In this document: positions 46,413 through 57,849 of the stretch, piece by piece | Layout: each line of letters starts with the position of its first letter | Numbering within the stretch: position 1 is the stretch's first letter | Source: Pleurodeles waltl | Lineage: Eukaryota; Chordata; Amphibia; Caudata; Salamandridae | Direction of reading: 5' to 3' | NCBI RefSeq assembly: GCF_031143425.1 | Contig: NC_090451.1 | Span: forward strand, 661,072,575-661,136,574 | Length of the DNA: 64,000 nt | The notes under the pieces: model-generated | What the model was told of the DNA's origin: nothing | The model's database searches: none | Seen by the model: the letters and a program-made list of their open reading frames with translations, nothing else | Translations under genes and position numbers: made by a program

Positions 46413-46444
46413 GAGGTGACAGATTGGCACTGGTCTGTCACCTC
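46413..46444. other. Perfect 11-bp stem hairpin in an intron
   Basis: GAGGTGACAGA (46413-46423) pairs fully with TCTGTCACCTC (46434-46444) around a 10-nt loop TTGGCACTGG. It lies in the intron before the 46691 exon. It could be part of a small structured RNA, but it lacks boxes I can assign. Confidence 0.5.
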
Positions 46445-48618
46445 TCTTGAGAGCCTGAATTCTGGCCTCCAAGGGCCGCTCAGAACACCTCTATTCAGAC
46501 CTCTCCGTGAAATAAACTCCACTCTCTAGAGGAGAAACCCCTATGGTGGAGAAAGCTGCTAGCTTTGACATTGAAATTATTTATTGCTGGTAGAGTAAGC
46601 ACAAATATTTGTCACTCCTCCCGAAAGATATTGGATTCTCCATTGGAGCTTTGTACCAATGTGTCCTTGCTATCTACAGATTTCCTACAGCTTCAGAATC
46701 AGCCATCAGTGTCTCAGTGCTGCACCATCAAGCTGCCGTCATATCTGCTTAGAACCTATCCAATTCAAGGTGTAATATTAAGGGTAAGTCATGGGTTTAT
46801 ATGATGTATAACAATTAATGGAAATGTATACCGAGGTAACTAAATCATGTAAATTCAGTTTTAAGGAAATGTTATTTAAATTACCATAAAATGAAATCAG
46901 TAAAAGTATTTTGATTTGGGAATGATGTGGAGAGGTGAGGATTGGAGGTTGCGGTAAGGACTGGAGAGCTTATAAATGTACCCTTGCGAGTGCTGCTTCA
47001 GATCAGCAGTGCCTGCTAATCTGGTAGTACCAATTTAACATGGTGGATCTAGTCCTTGTACTTTGCCCTTATGGTGCATGGTGCTTCTTCCCTCCGGCTA
47101 GTGTACATGAGGGGTAGCTGCTAAGGCTGGTTTGCATCACATTTTGGATACAAACCTGAGTGCTGAGTCCCAATGAGAAATATCGAAGTTGTGTAATAAT
47201 TCAGTGTACACAGTAACTGACAAGACTTTGCCCTGCCTCTTACCTGTCTTCTCTTGTCATTTATATTCCACCTTTTGTTAGATTATGCTTTCATACAGTC
47301 ATTCAAATATATAAATGACAGTTTTTAAAACTGTTTTATCCTGACTTAAGCTGGGGCCTCACGTGGCTGCCTGTTGTGCCACATGGCTACCTGTTTTCCT
47401 TGGATGTCCCATGGGGTGAACTGGCTGTAGGTATTTGTGTCATCTGAGAAGTGGAAGAGATTGGTCTGATCTCTTACATCTCGAGTTAAGGCATCCAAGA
47501 GAACCCCAGAGTGCCTTTTTTGAGTGCACAGTCAAATTTCTCCATATAACCAGAAGTGACCTCCTCGGAGTGGGACAAAAGCTGGAGCCTCCAATACTGA
47601 AGAGTCTTTGGGTCTTACTGTTCGTACATTATTTTTCTAAATTAATCACCCCCTTGACTTCGTGGATTATCTACCCAAGTTTTGTACCAATTTTCACTGC
47701 AAACTGAACATAGTGGTGTCAGATTTTAATGTTTTGCATTTTCCCACAGCCTTCTGCGGCTGACCTGGTGTTGCTTGGATTTCCACTCTGCTGTGTGAAG
47801 CCTGTTCTGCATCCAACGTTGTTTGCACTATGGAAGGTAAGGTATGGGTTCATAAAGTGTGCATGTTGCATGCACCATACAAAAGTACGCTACACATGTT
47901 TGTTTTTGTTAGTCGTTTGGATCAGTGACTTCTCTGAGGTGGTGGCAGAAAGGCACTAGTAATGAGACTGCTGTGAGAACTGGAGGTGGAGTGGACTTGG
48001 GAGAATAGTGTATCAAATAAGTAGCTTACTGTGCTATGGTTAACATCTGAGAGCTAACAGATTATAGCATTTGGGAGCGTCCTCATTCTTACGCAGCCTG
48101 CAACCCTACATGCATGCACTTGCAGTAAATGTCAATATAGGGTTTTAGGCTTCATAGGAATGATGAAGCTCCCAAATGATGTAACTTCTGTTTGCAAAGG
48201 GTGGTGCAGCAACTCGAGTTTCAAGGAGTGGAGATTACCAAAAAGAGGGGGTGGGGGGTGGTGTATGTATGCATTTGTACTTGAAACATCAATTTCAAAC
48301 TGCTCACAAGGCAGTGACCTATGCATACTCCACTTTACTATTTAACTTGCATATACCGGCATGCTTGGACTAGCATTCTATTTTCTGTAGACGAAGGGGG
48401 GAAACATACCTGTTTGGTTTACAATAGTGTAGGAAACTTTTAAAGAATGTTAGTCTTATCTGATCATTTTGGATGTTTGAACATCTCGAGTGCCATAGCT
48501 ACCCTCACTCACTTTCGTGATCTTGTTTTCTTGTAGGTGACTCTCCTCCCACAGGATGCCTCTTGGAGGAAATCTTTGACAAGGCCTTGTCTCACTTCAC
48601 AGCTTTATGTTAATGTAA

Positions 48619-48650
48619 AATAAAGTATTAAAAAGAATTGTTGTCTGTGC
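48619..48650 (+). terminator. Poly(A) signal with GT-rich downstream element
   Basis: AATAAA at 48619-48624 is followed by TTGTTGTCTGTGCTC. It closes the last candidate exon, which starts at 48537. Confidence 0.6.
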
Positions 48651-49599
48651 TCTTTTGAGAACGGCATGAGTGATCAAGGTTTCCTCGGAGGGGTGCTCCT
48701 GTGAGTGGATAGTTTGCAAATATCATTCAGGTCCATCTTTACAAGATGGAATATCACACCACTTTATGATGGGTAACTGCTTCTCCCAGAAGTTTCTTCC
48801 ACTGCAAGCTTGTTATTGGAATGGTGTTTTAATGAGGTGTGCGTGATGGAGGTGAGGGAGTTGGTGTTCTTGAGGTCTGGATGTTTACATGCGTTACACT
48901 ACAGTGCCATGGCGTTCCTTTCTGAATAGTTATTTGATCACAATCCTCTTGACTTTATTCAGTTTCCTTAGTTAAATCGTAGTATACGAGTTAAACATTT
49001 CATCATACATATCCATTCAGTAAGCAAAAGATCAGGGAGCGGAACAATATCTATACACAAAAGTAAAACTTGATCAACAAAGAGACAGCACCCCTTGCAA
49101 ATAACCTGCCTACTTGTGTAACTATGGGAACTCAGTGGTTAACCCTTAAAACCGAAAGGAATGGGGCTAGCAGCATTATACAAAGATACATGTTACGAAT
49201 CTGCTAATATCTAGAGCAAAAAAACAGCCCGAAACCAAGACACCTACAATTTTAGGTGTGTCAATAGGCAGGACTGGCCTGTTTCAAGTATGTAGGTAAC
49301 AAAAGGGGTCTAATAAATATGGCACAAAGTATTGAATCTGGAACATATAGAGCGCATGATATCTATAGTTGCTGCCGCAGCAGGCACAAGCCAGCAAATG
49401 AGTTGGTTTAAACCAAGCACCTTTTGCAAACAAAAAACTGAATAACCCCAGTCTAAAGTACCTCACTCACTGATGGTGAGTAGACCTATCTAACAAAGGA
49501 TAGGGTTCTAGGCCAGGAACTGATCTTACCATGCAGTACTGTTGCATCGACTTCTAGGGTGAAGCCAAGGATTCCCTCTCAGCTGCCACCCAGAGAGAA
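48651..49599. other. Intergenic, nothing recognised
   Basis: A/T-rich sequence after the poly(A) site with no supported frame or repeat. Confidence 0.4.
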
Positions 49600-49607
49600 G
49601 GCGTGTT

Positions 49608-50019
49608 TCAGCCAAACATTGTGAGATTTAGTAATGACCTCTGGGTTAGTAAATAACTCTGGCTTTCCAAAAGCTTTAAAATGTGACAGTGTATTGTAGC
49701 CAGGGTATATACAACTACTTGTTGAGGGTCAAGAAACCCTGTATAATCTAGGTAAGCTTGGCTCCTCCTTAACCCAGACTGAAAGGTAGCCTTGGTTGGG
49801 GGGTGGTGGGAGGGGACTACATTTTGCTTCATACAATGAATGGTATGTATTAGCTTGAACCCTAGGTGACAGGAAAAAATAATTTAGACCAGCAGTAGCC
49901 CTCAGAGATCCTGCATTCTTTCTAACCAGGGGCTGGTCGCTCAAAACTGAATCAAATAAAATCCCTAAATGGGTAAAATTGTTTCCCACCCCCTCTTGAT
50001 TAGTGCCTCTGCCTTGCAA
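49608..50019 (-). pseudogene. Possible LINE reverse transcriptase C-terminal fragment
   Basis: Minus-strand translation (50019-49729, then an overlapping frame to 49608) shows FTHLGILFDSVLSDQPLVRK followed by a FFLSPRVQANTYHSLYEA-like stretch. The pattern (hydrophobic-LG-hydrophobic-hydrophobic-D near a later FLS block) recalls the segment after the catalytic palm in L2/CR1-type LINE RT. No active-site residues are included and the frame shifts. The assignment is tentative. Confidence 0.35.
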
Positions 50020-50065
50020 GGGATGCGCTGCCGCACAACTTAAATCGGCCTGATCCAGTGGCTCT

Positions 50066-50083
50066 GGGGGGGGGGGGGGGGGG
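50066..50083. repeat. Poly(G) run of 18
   Basis: Uninterrupted G18 between GGCTCT and AGAATTG. Confidence 0.9.
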
Positions 50084-51911
50084 AGAATTGGAACACTAAC
50101 TCCCCAAGTACACTCACACTGGATAGAGGTGCCCTGGTAGTGGAAGGTGTACTGAGCAATGAGCAGATGAGGTCCTTGATGTCTCAGACCTCAAAGCAGA
50201 ATCTGGGGCGAGCCAGCAAACCTTAGAAACTCAAGGGGGCAGGGACAGAGTTCAGTCTTTCTCATGCAGGATGGATGCAGCATATCAATAGAGCAACAGC
50301 AAGGTGGCAGTTCAACACACAGCAATGCAGTTCAGAGTGGCAGTCCCTCCTGGCAACACAGCAGTCCTCCTTACTGACCGTGTCCTAAAGTTCTGATTTT
50401 CAGGGGGTTGGAGTCCATTACTTATTCTCTAAAAGGCTTTTTTGTATGAGGGAGACTTCAAAGGAGTTTTCTGAAGTGAAGTTCATCTTTGTGGGCTGAT
50501 GAATTGAGTACCATTGAGTTGTGTACTAAAAACCTAATCTACAGTGCCATTAAGCTCTGTACGCTCATATTTCAGGAAGACTTAATAATTCTTAATGCTT
50601 CCCGCAAGCATCATAGGCCCACAGGATAGGTGCATGCTGTAACCATCAGGTAACATGACGTTGCTTTTATAGCAAGATGTTAAAACGCTGTGGTGGTAAA
50701 CTCTGCCTGTTGCTAGTTGTTCTTGTGAGCCCTTCCTTTAACGCCATTTATGATAATGGCTCACTAGGTGGTAACCTCAGTCGGAAAGAAACTAATAAAA
50801 CCACATGCCGTTAAGCGAGGTCCCTGGAGAGCCGGGCATCAGCTTTCAGAGTAGCACAACTCCAGACAGAAGGAGAAAATGGAGCTCAGATTGTTTGCTG
50901 CAAGATTGTGTATTTGTAAAGCGCAGTATCACCCGTGAGGGTATCACGGTGGGCACTTACCAATCAGCTTGAAACAAGGCATCAGGAGTTCAAATTTAGA
51001 AATATAAAAAAAGGTAAACAATATGGCAAATAAAACCCTTCTCTATTGATTACATACAGGCAACTTGTGGGTTGAGACAGATGCGCTCCCTTGATGGTGT
51101 GACTATCATGCAGATACACACACAATGGCAGCTGCCCCCGCAGTGAAAGAACTTCTCACTTCAAGGCCTCCCTTGATATCAGAAGCCTATGTGTAAAGTA
51201 CCATTACAATATTTGGGGAATGTGTTTAATGCTTGCTGCTCTTCAAGTGGACCTAGGAAGCAGACCAACTGAGATAAGGGATGGGCACTCAATAGTAATA
51301 ACATCACTGAAAGTCAAACAAGGTGACTACAAATCCTGAACCAGAAGCCATCATGCTTACTACCATAAAACTAGAGTACAACACAGGAAACAAAGGAAAG
51401 GATGGGTTTCCTTCCAAATGACTACAGATATATTTTTGTGAATGCAGGTAAATATAAACTGACTACCATTAGGTTGCCTTGAGCACAGCAAGGATAAGGC
51501 AGAGAGTATCCACAGTTCTGAAAGTTCTATGTGACACAGGCCAACCTATTAATAGATAACCAAAGTGCAAACATTAGACAGGTCTTCATCTGGTGCACAG
51601 CTTCCACGTAAACGAATCCTGCCACAGGGCATTTTGAGCTGCCATAAGGAAACATCTGAAGGTCTGAAAGGCACCACTCTTGTTGGCCATTACATTTTCA
51701 GAACATAGCCTCAGAAAAGCTTGTGGGGCTAGGGCATAAAGCTTAGAGCAATCTGCAGCTGTCAGAATGCCTATAAAGCGTTCGCTAGCATTTCACGATG
51801 CTGCAGAAAGTGTGGCTCCTCCTCTGTGTTCTGTCCCTGAAGTTCCCGTTCACACTGCAGATCACAGACCTTCCTGGTCATGTACATATCTGCAAACCCC
51901 ATGCTGACACC
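50084..51911. other. Non-coding, with a short SINE-like fragment
   Basis: GTATTTGTAAAGCGCAGTAT followed by CACCCGTGAGGGTATCACGG (about 50910-50950) matches the 3' domain of the SINE at 24001-24343. The rest shows no gene. Confidence 0.45.
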
Positions 51912-52340
51912 TGTAGGAAAGTGCCCTTGTTGGCATGGTTAACCCCCCACTTTCTGCCTAATATTGATGCCAACTTTGATAGTGTGCTTAGATCCTGCTC
52001 AGGGACCCAGCGTTCTTTTCTAAAATCTGCACCTTGTTTCCACAGTTGGCACATCTATTGCCCACAGTTAAGTCCTTTGTAAAAGGTACCCCTGGTACAA
52101 AGGGCCCTGTGGCCAGGGGAGCACAGCATGTCTTAAGACACCCTGAAGGACCCCTCACCAAGCACATGCACACTGTCCTTACAGCTTGTGGGTGCTGGTG
52201 GGGAGAAAACGGCAACGTCGACATGGCACCCCTCTCAGGTTGCCATGCCCACAAACCACTGCCTGTGGCATAGACAAGACACCCTTCTAACAAGTCTTAC
52301 AGCCCTAAGGAAGGGTGCACCAGTACTTGGTAGACTTAGA
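51912..52340 (+). repeat. Partial LTR of the Gypsy remnant
   Basis: It starts TGTAGGAAAGTGCCC and keeps the first ~400 bp of the LTR, including ATGCACACTGTCCTTACAGC and GCACCCCTCTCAGGTTGCCA. It merges into gag near 52340, so the 3' part of the LTR and the gag N-terminus are deleted. Confidence 0.65.
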
Positions 52341-53090
52341 TCTGACCTGTCTCCAAGAATTGCGAAAGAAGGCAGACAAATGGGTCAGAACAAGGGTGAG
52401 CAAAAATGCTCATACAGGGAGTGACAAAGACAAGAAGAAGGATGGTAAGTCTCATTAGAAAGGTGGGGACAAAGATAAAAAGTCAGTCTCTTCCTCAGGT
52501 CCCCAAAATATCTGAGGGTGGGCCCAAATCCCCTTCAAACCAACAGAAAATGCCTTGGTGTTAACTGTGTAAAAGCAAAGGCCATTGGGCAAGTGACCCT
52601 ACTTGTCCCAAGAACACCACCAAACCTCCCACCCCCACTGCTTCCACTAGTGCCCCTAGTAATAGCAGTGGTGGTGGGGAAAACTCCAACTATAGCCAAT
52701 CTAAGGGTATAGCTGGCCTCACTTTTGGTAATGTAGTGGGGGTTGGTCTAGTTAGGGAGACCACTTTGGCTGTTTGAGTCTCAGATGGTAGCATTGACCT
52801 TGCCACCTTGGTTGCTTGTCCCCTTAATATGGATAAGTACAAGCAACTACTCCTGATAAATGGTGTTCAGGTTGAGGCCTACAGCGACACAGGTGCCAGT
52901 GTAACTATGGTGATGGAAAAACTGGAAGCCCCTGAGCAACGCCTAATTGGTCATCAGTACCAAGTTACTGATGCCCATAACAACACTATTAGCCACCCCA
53001 TGGCTGTTGTGAATGTCAACTGGGGGGTTACTGGTCCAAAGTAAGTTGTTGTATCCACTGACCTACCTGTAAAGTGTCTACTGGGTAATG
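52341..53090 (+). pseudogene. Gypsy gag zinc knuckle and protease
   Basis: At about 52548-52606 one frame reads a CCHC knuckle with C-x2-C-x3-GH-x4-C spacing (ending GHWASDPTC) but has a stop between the first two Cys. About 95 codons later, an open frame from 52808 holds VEAYSDTGASVTMV near 52871-52912. DTGA is the catalytic motif of the aspartic protease. The frame ends at a stop after TGPK at 53044, but LLGND-like sequence (CLLGNDLETS at about 53077) continues, the conserved second half of such proteases. Confidence 0.75.
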
Positions 53091-53379
53091 ATTTGGAGAC
53101 TTCAGCTTGGGCTTAAGTGGAAATGGAGGCTTATGCGGCAAAGCTGGGTATTTCTGGGCACATATTTGCTCTCACCAGGGTTCAGGCCAAGAGACAGAGG
53201 ACAGGGAAACATGGATCCTGGAAGAATGGACCAAGTGCTCCCAAAAACTAGGGTTAGAAAGGACAAACCCTTTTCCACTATCCCTCCCTCTGCAGAAGAT
53301 TCCCCTTTTGATGAGGAGGTGTCAACTCCTTGTGTAGAACCTACACCAGAGGAGCTTCAGGCTGACACAGCTGAACTCT

Positions 53380-54150
53380 TGGGTGCAGGGGGGCCTGTCA
53401 GGGAGGAACTGAGTGTGGCACAGCAGGCCTATCCCACACTAGAAGGTTTAAGACAGCAAGCTGTCAAAAAAGAAGCATGGGATGTCAGTGACTCTCATAG
53501 AGTTTACTGGGAGAACAATATCCTTTATACTGAGGCAAGGGACCCAACATGGTGCTACCAGGAGACTGGTCATTCCCTTGCAGTATAGGGAATTCCTCCT
53601 AACTCTATCACATGATATTCCCCTTGCTGGACATCTGGGGCAAAGTAAGACTTGGGACAGACTGGTCCCTCACTTTCACTGGCCTCGAATGTCAGAAGAC
53701 ACAAAATAGTTTTGTCACTTGCCAAGCCCGTGGCAAGACTGGTGGCACCCCAAAGGCCTCCTTGATCCCACTGCCTGTGGTTCGGGTGCCATTTGAAAGG
53801 GTAGGGGTTGGCATTGTTGGCCCCCTTGACCCTCCAACTGCTTTTGGAAAAAGACAGCTCCTGCAGTGGCAAAGGCCCTCCTAGGAATATTTGCCAGGGT
53901 GGGCGTTCCTAAAGAGGTCGTATCAGACAGACGTAGCAACTTCATGTCTGCATACTTAAAAGCCACGTGGAAGGAATGTGGTGTAACCTATAAATTCACC
54001 ACACCCTATCATCCACAAACAAATGGACTGGTTGAGCGATTTAACAAAACTCTCAAAGGCATGATCATGGGACACTCTGAAAAACTCAGAAGGAGATGGG
54101 ATGTCCTACTGCCATGCCTCGGCCAGCCTCCTACATCCTGCCCCTAACAA
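53380..54150 (+). pseudogene. Gypsy integrase, broken
   Basis: Order: a linker (YPTLEGLRQQAVKKEAW at about 53431), VYWENNILYTEARDP, then REFLLTLSHDIPLAGHLGQS and HFHWPRMSEDTK (zinc-binding His pair; the Cys pair follows in another frame). Next comes FERVGVGIVGPLD, the first catalytic Asp region, near 53794-53832. A small deletion (GKRQLLQWQRPS) brings in AKALLGIFARVGVPKEVVSD (second Asp) at about 53866-53925. Last is PYHPQTNGLVERFNKTLKGM with the catalytic Glu near 54040. The core between the first and second Asp is shortened. Inactive. Confidence 0.82.
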
Positions 54151-54329
54151 CCATTATGGGCGTGCTGCCTCTTCAGCTCACCTGTGCCCTAATTCGATGG
54201 CGGTGATGTATCCAATCGTGTGTTCTCCTTAATGTTCAATCACATGTCAAACATTGTATTGAAGTACATAATTTACTTTTAAATGCTAAAATGAACCTGT
54301 CAATTACCTCTATAATGCTCTTTCTGATA

Positions 54330-54730
54330 GAGACTCTATCTAGCTGCAGATTCTTCTCCTTTTGCATATTCCCCCGGTGTCCGACTACATCTGGAAACTT
54401 TTCAGCAATTCCTCTGAGTGCCCATAGCTGGCACCATGTGGCTCTGCACTGACACTTATGTTGAGCTTATTTTTAAAGCGCACTAGCACACCGTTCTGCC
54501 CCGGAAATTACATGCAGAGGCTATGTAGGTGACACTCCCACACAGGGACATCGGATGCTTTTGAGGTCATCCACTCTCCCAGACAGAGCTCCAAAAGCAA
54601 ATTGGTTGTGACCACTGTGCAGATTCCTAGACTTGGTATCTTATTAATCTGCATAGGGTCCAATAAAAGAATGAGGAGTGCCGATGGGGAACCTGTGGCT
54701 AGATGGAGTCTCTCCCAGAAACCGTGCTGC
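54330..54730. repeat. Terminal repeat of DIRS-B2
   Basis: CTGATAGAGACTCTATCTAG, then CTGCAGATTC, is the inverse of the end of DIRS-B1. It contains a SINE-tail-like TTTTTAAAGCGCACTAGCAC near 54470. Confidence 0.6.
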
Positions 54731-54976
54731 TGTAGGTAAGTATTTTTTTTTCTTCTAAGGCTTCAGGCAGCCCATTCCTCACCTTTTTAATAGATACCAA
54801 AGCAGAACTTATTTAGATGTAGGCCTGTGAATGGACACAAACCAGAAAATCCAGCAGTACTGAGTGGGCAAAATGCTTTTCTTGATGAACCAGACTTATC
54901 TGACAAAAGTGCTTAGTGAAAGTGTGAAGCAAAGCCCACATAGCTGTCTGGCAAATGTCCAGAACAGAGACTCCAT

Positions 54977-55131
54977 GGCCCATATTTATACTTTTTTGCG
55001 GGGCATTTGCATAATTTCTTAATGCAAAAGCGGCGCAAACTTAGAAAATATAATTGTATTTTCTAAGTTTGCGCTGCCTTTGCGTAAAAAAATGAGGCAA
55101 GTTCGGTGCAAAAAAAGTATAAATATGTGCC
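54977..55131. mobile_element. Palindromic MITE, copy e, nested in DIRS-B2
   Basis: 155 bp from GGCCCATATTTATAC to AAGTATAAATATGTGCC with the centre ACTTAGAAAATATAATTGTA and its complement. Flanks CAT and TAT may be a mutated 3-bp duplication. It lies between the recombinase and the terminal repeat, so it postdates the DIRS. Confidence 0.85.
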
Positions 55132-55149
55132 TATGTGTCAACACACTGG

Positions 55150-55865
55150 TTGCAGCTTTAACCCTCGTAGGCTGAGCATGCAGTCCTTCTGGAATCTGTT
55201 TTGTGGCCAGTGAGTAACAGAACTTGATGCAAAGCATGTGGCAGTGGGAGTTGGTTCTCTTCTGCACTACCTTGTCTTTTCTCGCCTCAGAGAACCCCAC
55301 TAACAGCTGATAGTCCACCCTGTGTTCCTTTCTATTATCAATAAAAAAAAGTTTGAAGTTCTTTTGGGGACCAAATGGTGGAGTCTCTCCTGCTCCTTAG
55401 ATGGGTGAGGCGAAGCCCAAAACGCCAGCAAGGTAGTATTTTGACTGACGTGGAATGGTGTCACAACTTTATGAAAGAAGGATGCCCATGTACTTAATAC
55501 CAGCTTGTGGTGTACGGCGAGTTGACACAGAGAGCCTGAAGCGCACTCATGTGCCGCTTTGATGTTATGGTGACGAGACTGTCTTGTGCGTGAGATGTCG
55601 AATAAGACAGTTGTGAAGTGGCTCAAAGGGAGAGTACATCAGATCTGTGAGGATCAAGTTAAGGTCCCACTGTGGTATGACGAAAGGAATGGGAGGAAAC
55701 AAATGTTGTAAACCTTTCAAAAAGCAATAAACTTGAGACTTAAACAAAGATGGCTTGTCTAGCAACTGTAAGAAGGCTGAAAGAGCATTGGACTTTTCTG
55801 AGTGCTTGTCACGTTTTTTATTGCGCCATATTATTTTATTTTCATAAGTGAGTCTCAAATTGCGC
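55150..55865 (-). pseudogene. DIRS-B2 tyrosine recombinase
   Basis: From 55858 downwards: FLKGLQHLFPPIPFVIPQWD, LNLILTDLMYSPFEPLHNCL and IRHLTHKTVSSP, the region before the first catalytic Arg. Then in other frames come the MSHFTTVLFDISRTRQSRHH block and, at about 55210, HMLCIKFCYSLATKQIPEGL and HAQPTRVKAATSVL. These correspond to the HSTRG (His-x-x-Arg) region. Frames shift repeatedly; the Tyr region is not clear. Confidence 0.72.
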
Positions 55866-55949
55866 CCTAATTTGGGGGTCTGTCATTTTGCTTTGCCAAA
55901 GGTTGTGTTTTAATTGGGGACACTGTGGAGGAACAACTGTTTTACATGT

Positions 55950-57700
55950 GTAACTTGCGAGCCTGTTAGAGCTCGTACCCATTGGGAACAGTGCTCTAAT
56001 TTAGAGTAGGAAATTCTTGGTGGCCTTTTGGGTGGGCTACATGGATACAGGTCAGTACTTCATTGTGGATGCAGATCCTGCTGTGTGCCCAATCTACTAT
56101 AAAAACAGGGCCAATGCATGGATGAGCAGTGTACGCACGGCTGGCGAGCAGTAGGCGTGCCCAAGGCAAGCCTGTCTGCACCTGTCCACACAAGGACGAC
56201 GCCAGGGACCAGGCCCTCTGTGCGTTTGGATTCTACCCCCCATACAATATACTACTAGTGTGTTACTGAGATTGGCCCCAACTACACTAAATGAATATCA
56301 GCACTCATTGGAACTAACCAAAGTGAACCTCCTTGGCGGGAAGGCCTCGTTGGTAAACAATGCTAATATGAGTGAGGTTCTACAACCCTCTCTGGGGTGT
56401 ACTTTTATTCTTTTAACTGTCATTCACTAGTCAGGAACAAACTAGAGATATGTGACTTCCTGACTATTTGCTTGATGCAATGTTTTTATTGCATACATGG
56501 CTAATCAAAAACTCATCACCTGATATTTTGACAGCCATTCCCCAAGAATATGCAATTGTCAAGTTGGATACACAGTCGCAAAAGGCGGGGAGAAATGGGA
56601 TAGTTTTAAAACAGTCTCTACACCGCACTTTCATGGAAGTTACAGTTGCAGGTAGTGAGGCAGCTTTCTTCTCTCTTACCCTGTGTAGCAATTTTAGTAT
56701 ACAGAGGTTTTGAATCTACTGCCCTCCGGCACAGCCTCTAATTTTATAACTTACCTAGCAGACAGATTGCTACCTTTTGTTCTACATTACTTGAATGTTA
56801 TAGTTATTGGAGATCTTGATCTGCATTTTGAGTATGCTGCATGTTTGAGTGCAGGTGCATTGGTTTCAGACTTGCAGACCCTTCAGCTAGTTAATGCTCC
56901 TATCCGTAATTTGGGACATACGCTGGACCCCATTTTTTCTAATGTTACTAGTCTAGTAGTGGATTCCCCTTTCCCCCTTCTCTGGTCAGACCATGTTGCT
57001 ATACCTTTCCAAATCCCTATGACGACATCTGCAGCTGCACACACCTCTGGTCAGCTGGGAAGGACACGAAAATGGGCCAAAGTGGCTTCTGCTGCTCCTT
57101 CCCAAGCACTGGCTACGAATCTCCCCTTCTCAAGTAGAGGGATGGATCAGGGGAGCGCTTGATCAAATCGACCTGCTGACCGTCCAAATTATTGAAAGAA
57201 CCAAACCCTTGGGGGAGTGGTTTAATGATGAGCTACTTGCTTTGAAAAAAAGAGCAAAGGGTTGGAATGTATCTGGCCTAGGAATTTAAACCCTACTGAC
57301 AAAGCCAATTATCAAGTGGCTTTAAAAGATTATAGATAGATCAGGGCTACCCATTGAACCTTGTATGCCAGTAAAATTGAGATAACCCAGATTTATTCTT
57401 GCAAACTTTATAATCTCTAGAGTGCATTGCACCCACCACGCCCTTGTCTGAGGGAACAAATGCAGTGATATTGCTCAGTTTTTTTTTTGTTGGACAAAGT
57501 AGCCTCCATCTAGTCCTCTTTTCCGGAGAAAGTTAGTCACCCCTTGCCTTGACGGCTAGTCTGAATTTTCTGCTGACAACTTTAGACTCTCCACTTTTGG
57601 CCCTGTTACCACCTTAAAAACTTGTCTATTTGGCTCAATCTGAGTGGGATGACCATGACTAGTTGCCTAGATATGTTTAGAAGCTATTTTTAGCCTTGGG
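55950..57700 (+). mobile_element. LINE fragment (AP-endonuclease region) nested in DIRS-B2
   Basis: A 150-codon frame (56710-57162) holds VIVIGDLDLHFEY (GD-N/D-x-H type), LQTLQLVNAPIRNLGHTLDP and later LLWSDHVAIPFQI. G-D-x-N, GHTLD and SDH are hallmarks of the endonuclease of L2/CR1-like LINEs. Upstream and downstream parts (for example a KANYQVALKDYR-like stretch near 57310) are broken by stops. It is opposite in strand to the DIRS and lies between its RNase H and recombinase regions. Boundaries are approximate. Confidence 0.7.
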
Positions 57701-57849
57701 ATATTTCTTTAGAAATTACTATGCGCTTTCTGGATTGCTTCATTCTTACTAAGAGAACTCTTAACTGTGCCCAATACAAAGCCTTGCTGGGAAAGAGACA
57801 GAACAAACAAGAAAGCATCAGATAACTGGCCCAAAGTGGATCCATCTGT

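Larger units (their letters stand above)
42256..48645 (+). ncRNA. Candidate multi-exon host transcript with very short exons
   Basis: Possible exons with matching splice signals are 42256-42287 (donor GTATGT), 42545-42584 (acceptor TTTGTCTTACAG, donor GTGAGC), 43308-43341 (donor GTAAGG), 46691-46769 (acceptor TTTCCTACAG), 47750-47836 (acceptor TTTTCCCACAG, donor GTAAGG) and 48537 to about 48640 (acceptor TTTTCTTGTAG, poly(A) signal). Joined, they give no sustained frame: an ATG in exon 2 reads only about 20 codons before the 46691 exon closes it. Small exons, no ORF and a C/T start resemble vertebrate snoRNA host genes. I searched the introns by eye for C/D boxes (TGATGA...CTGA) and found no acceptable pair, so that role is unproven. 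A short-protein gene with exons I missed is the main alternative. Confidence 0.35.
51912..54150 (+). mobile_element. Gypsy-type retrotransposon remnant
   Basis: It opens with an LTR start (TGTAGGAAAGTGCCCTTGTT) whose inner sequence parallels families A-C (ACAGTTAAGTCCTTTGTAAAAGG-like block near 52067). This runs directly into a gag C-terminus with zinc knuckle, a protease and an integrase. RT and RNase H are absent. Stops and frameshifts are frequent. Confidence 0.8.

Noticed and set aside
48151..48190. Possible C/D snoRNA (ATGATGA at about 48158 and a nearby ATGATGT)
   Set aside because: No CTGA box D at a sensible distance and no terminal stem pairing the ends.
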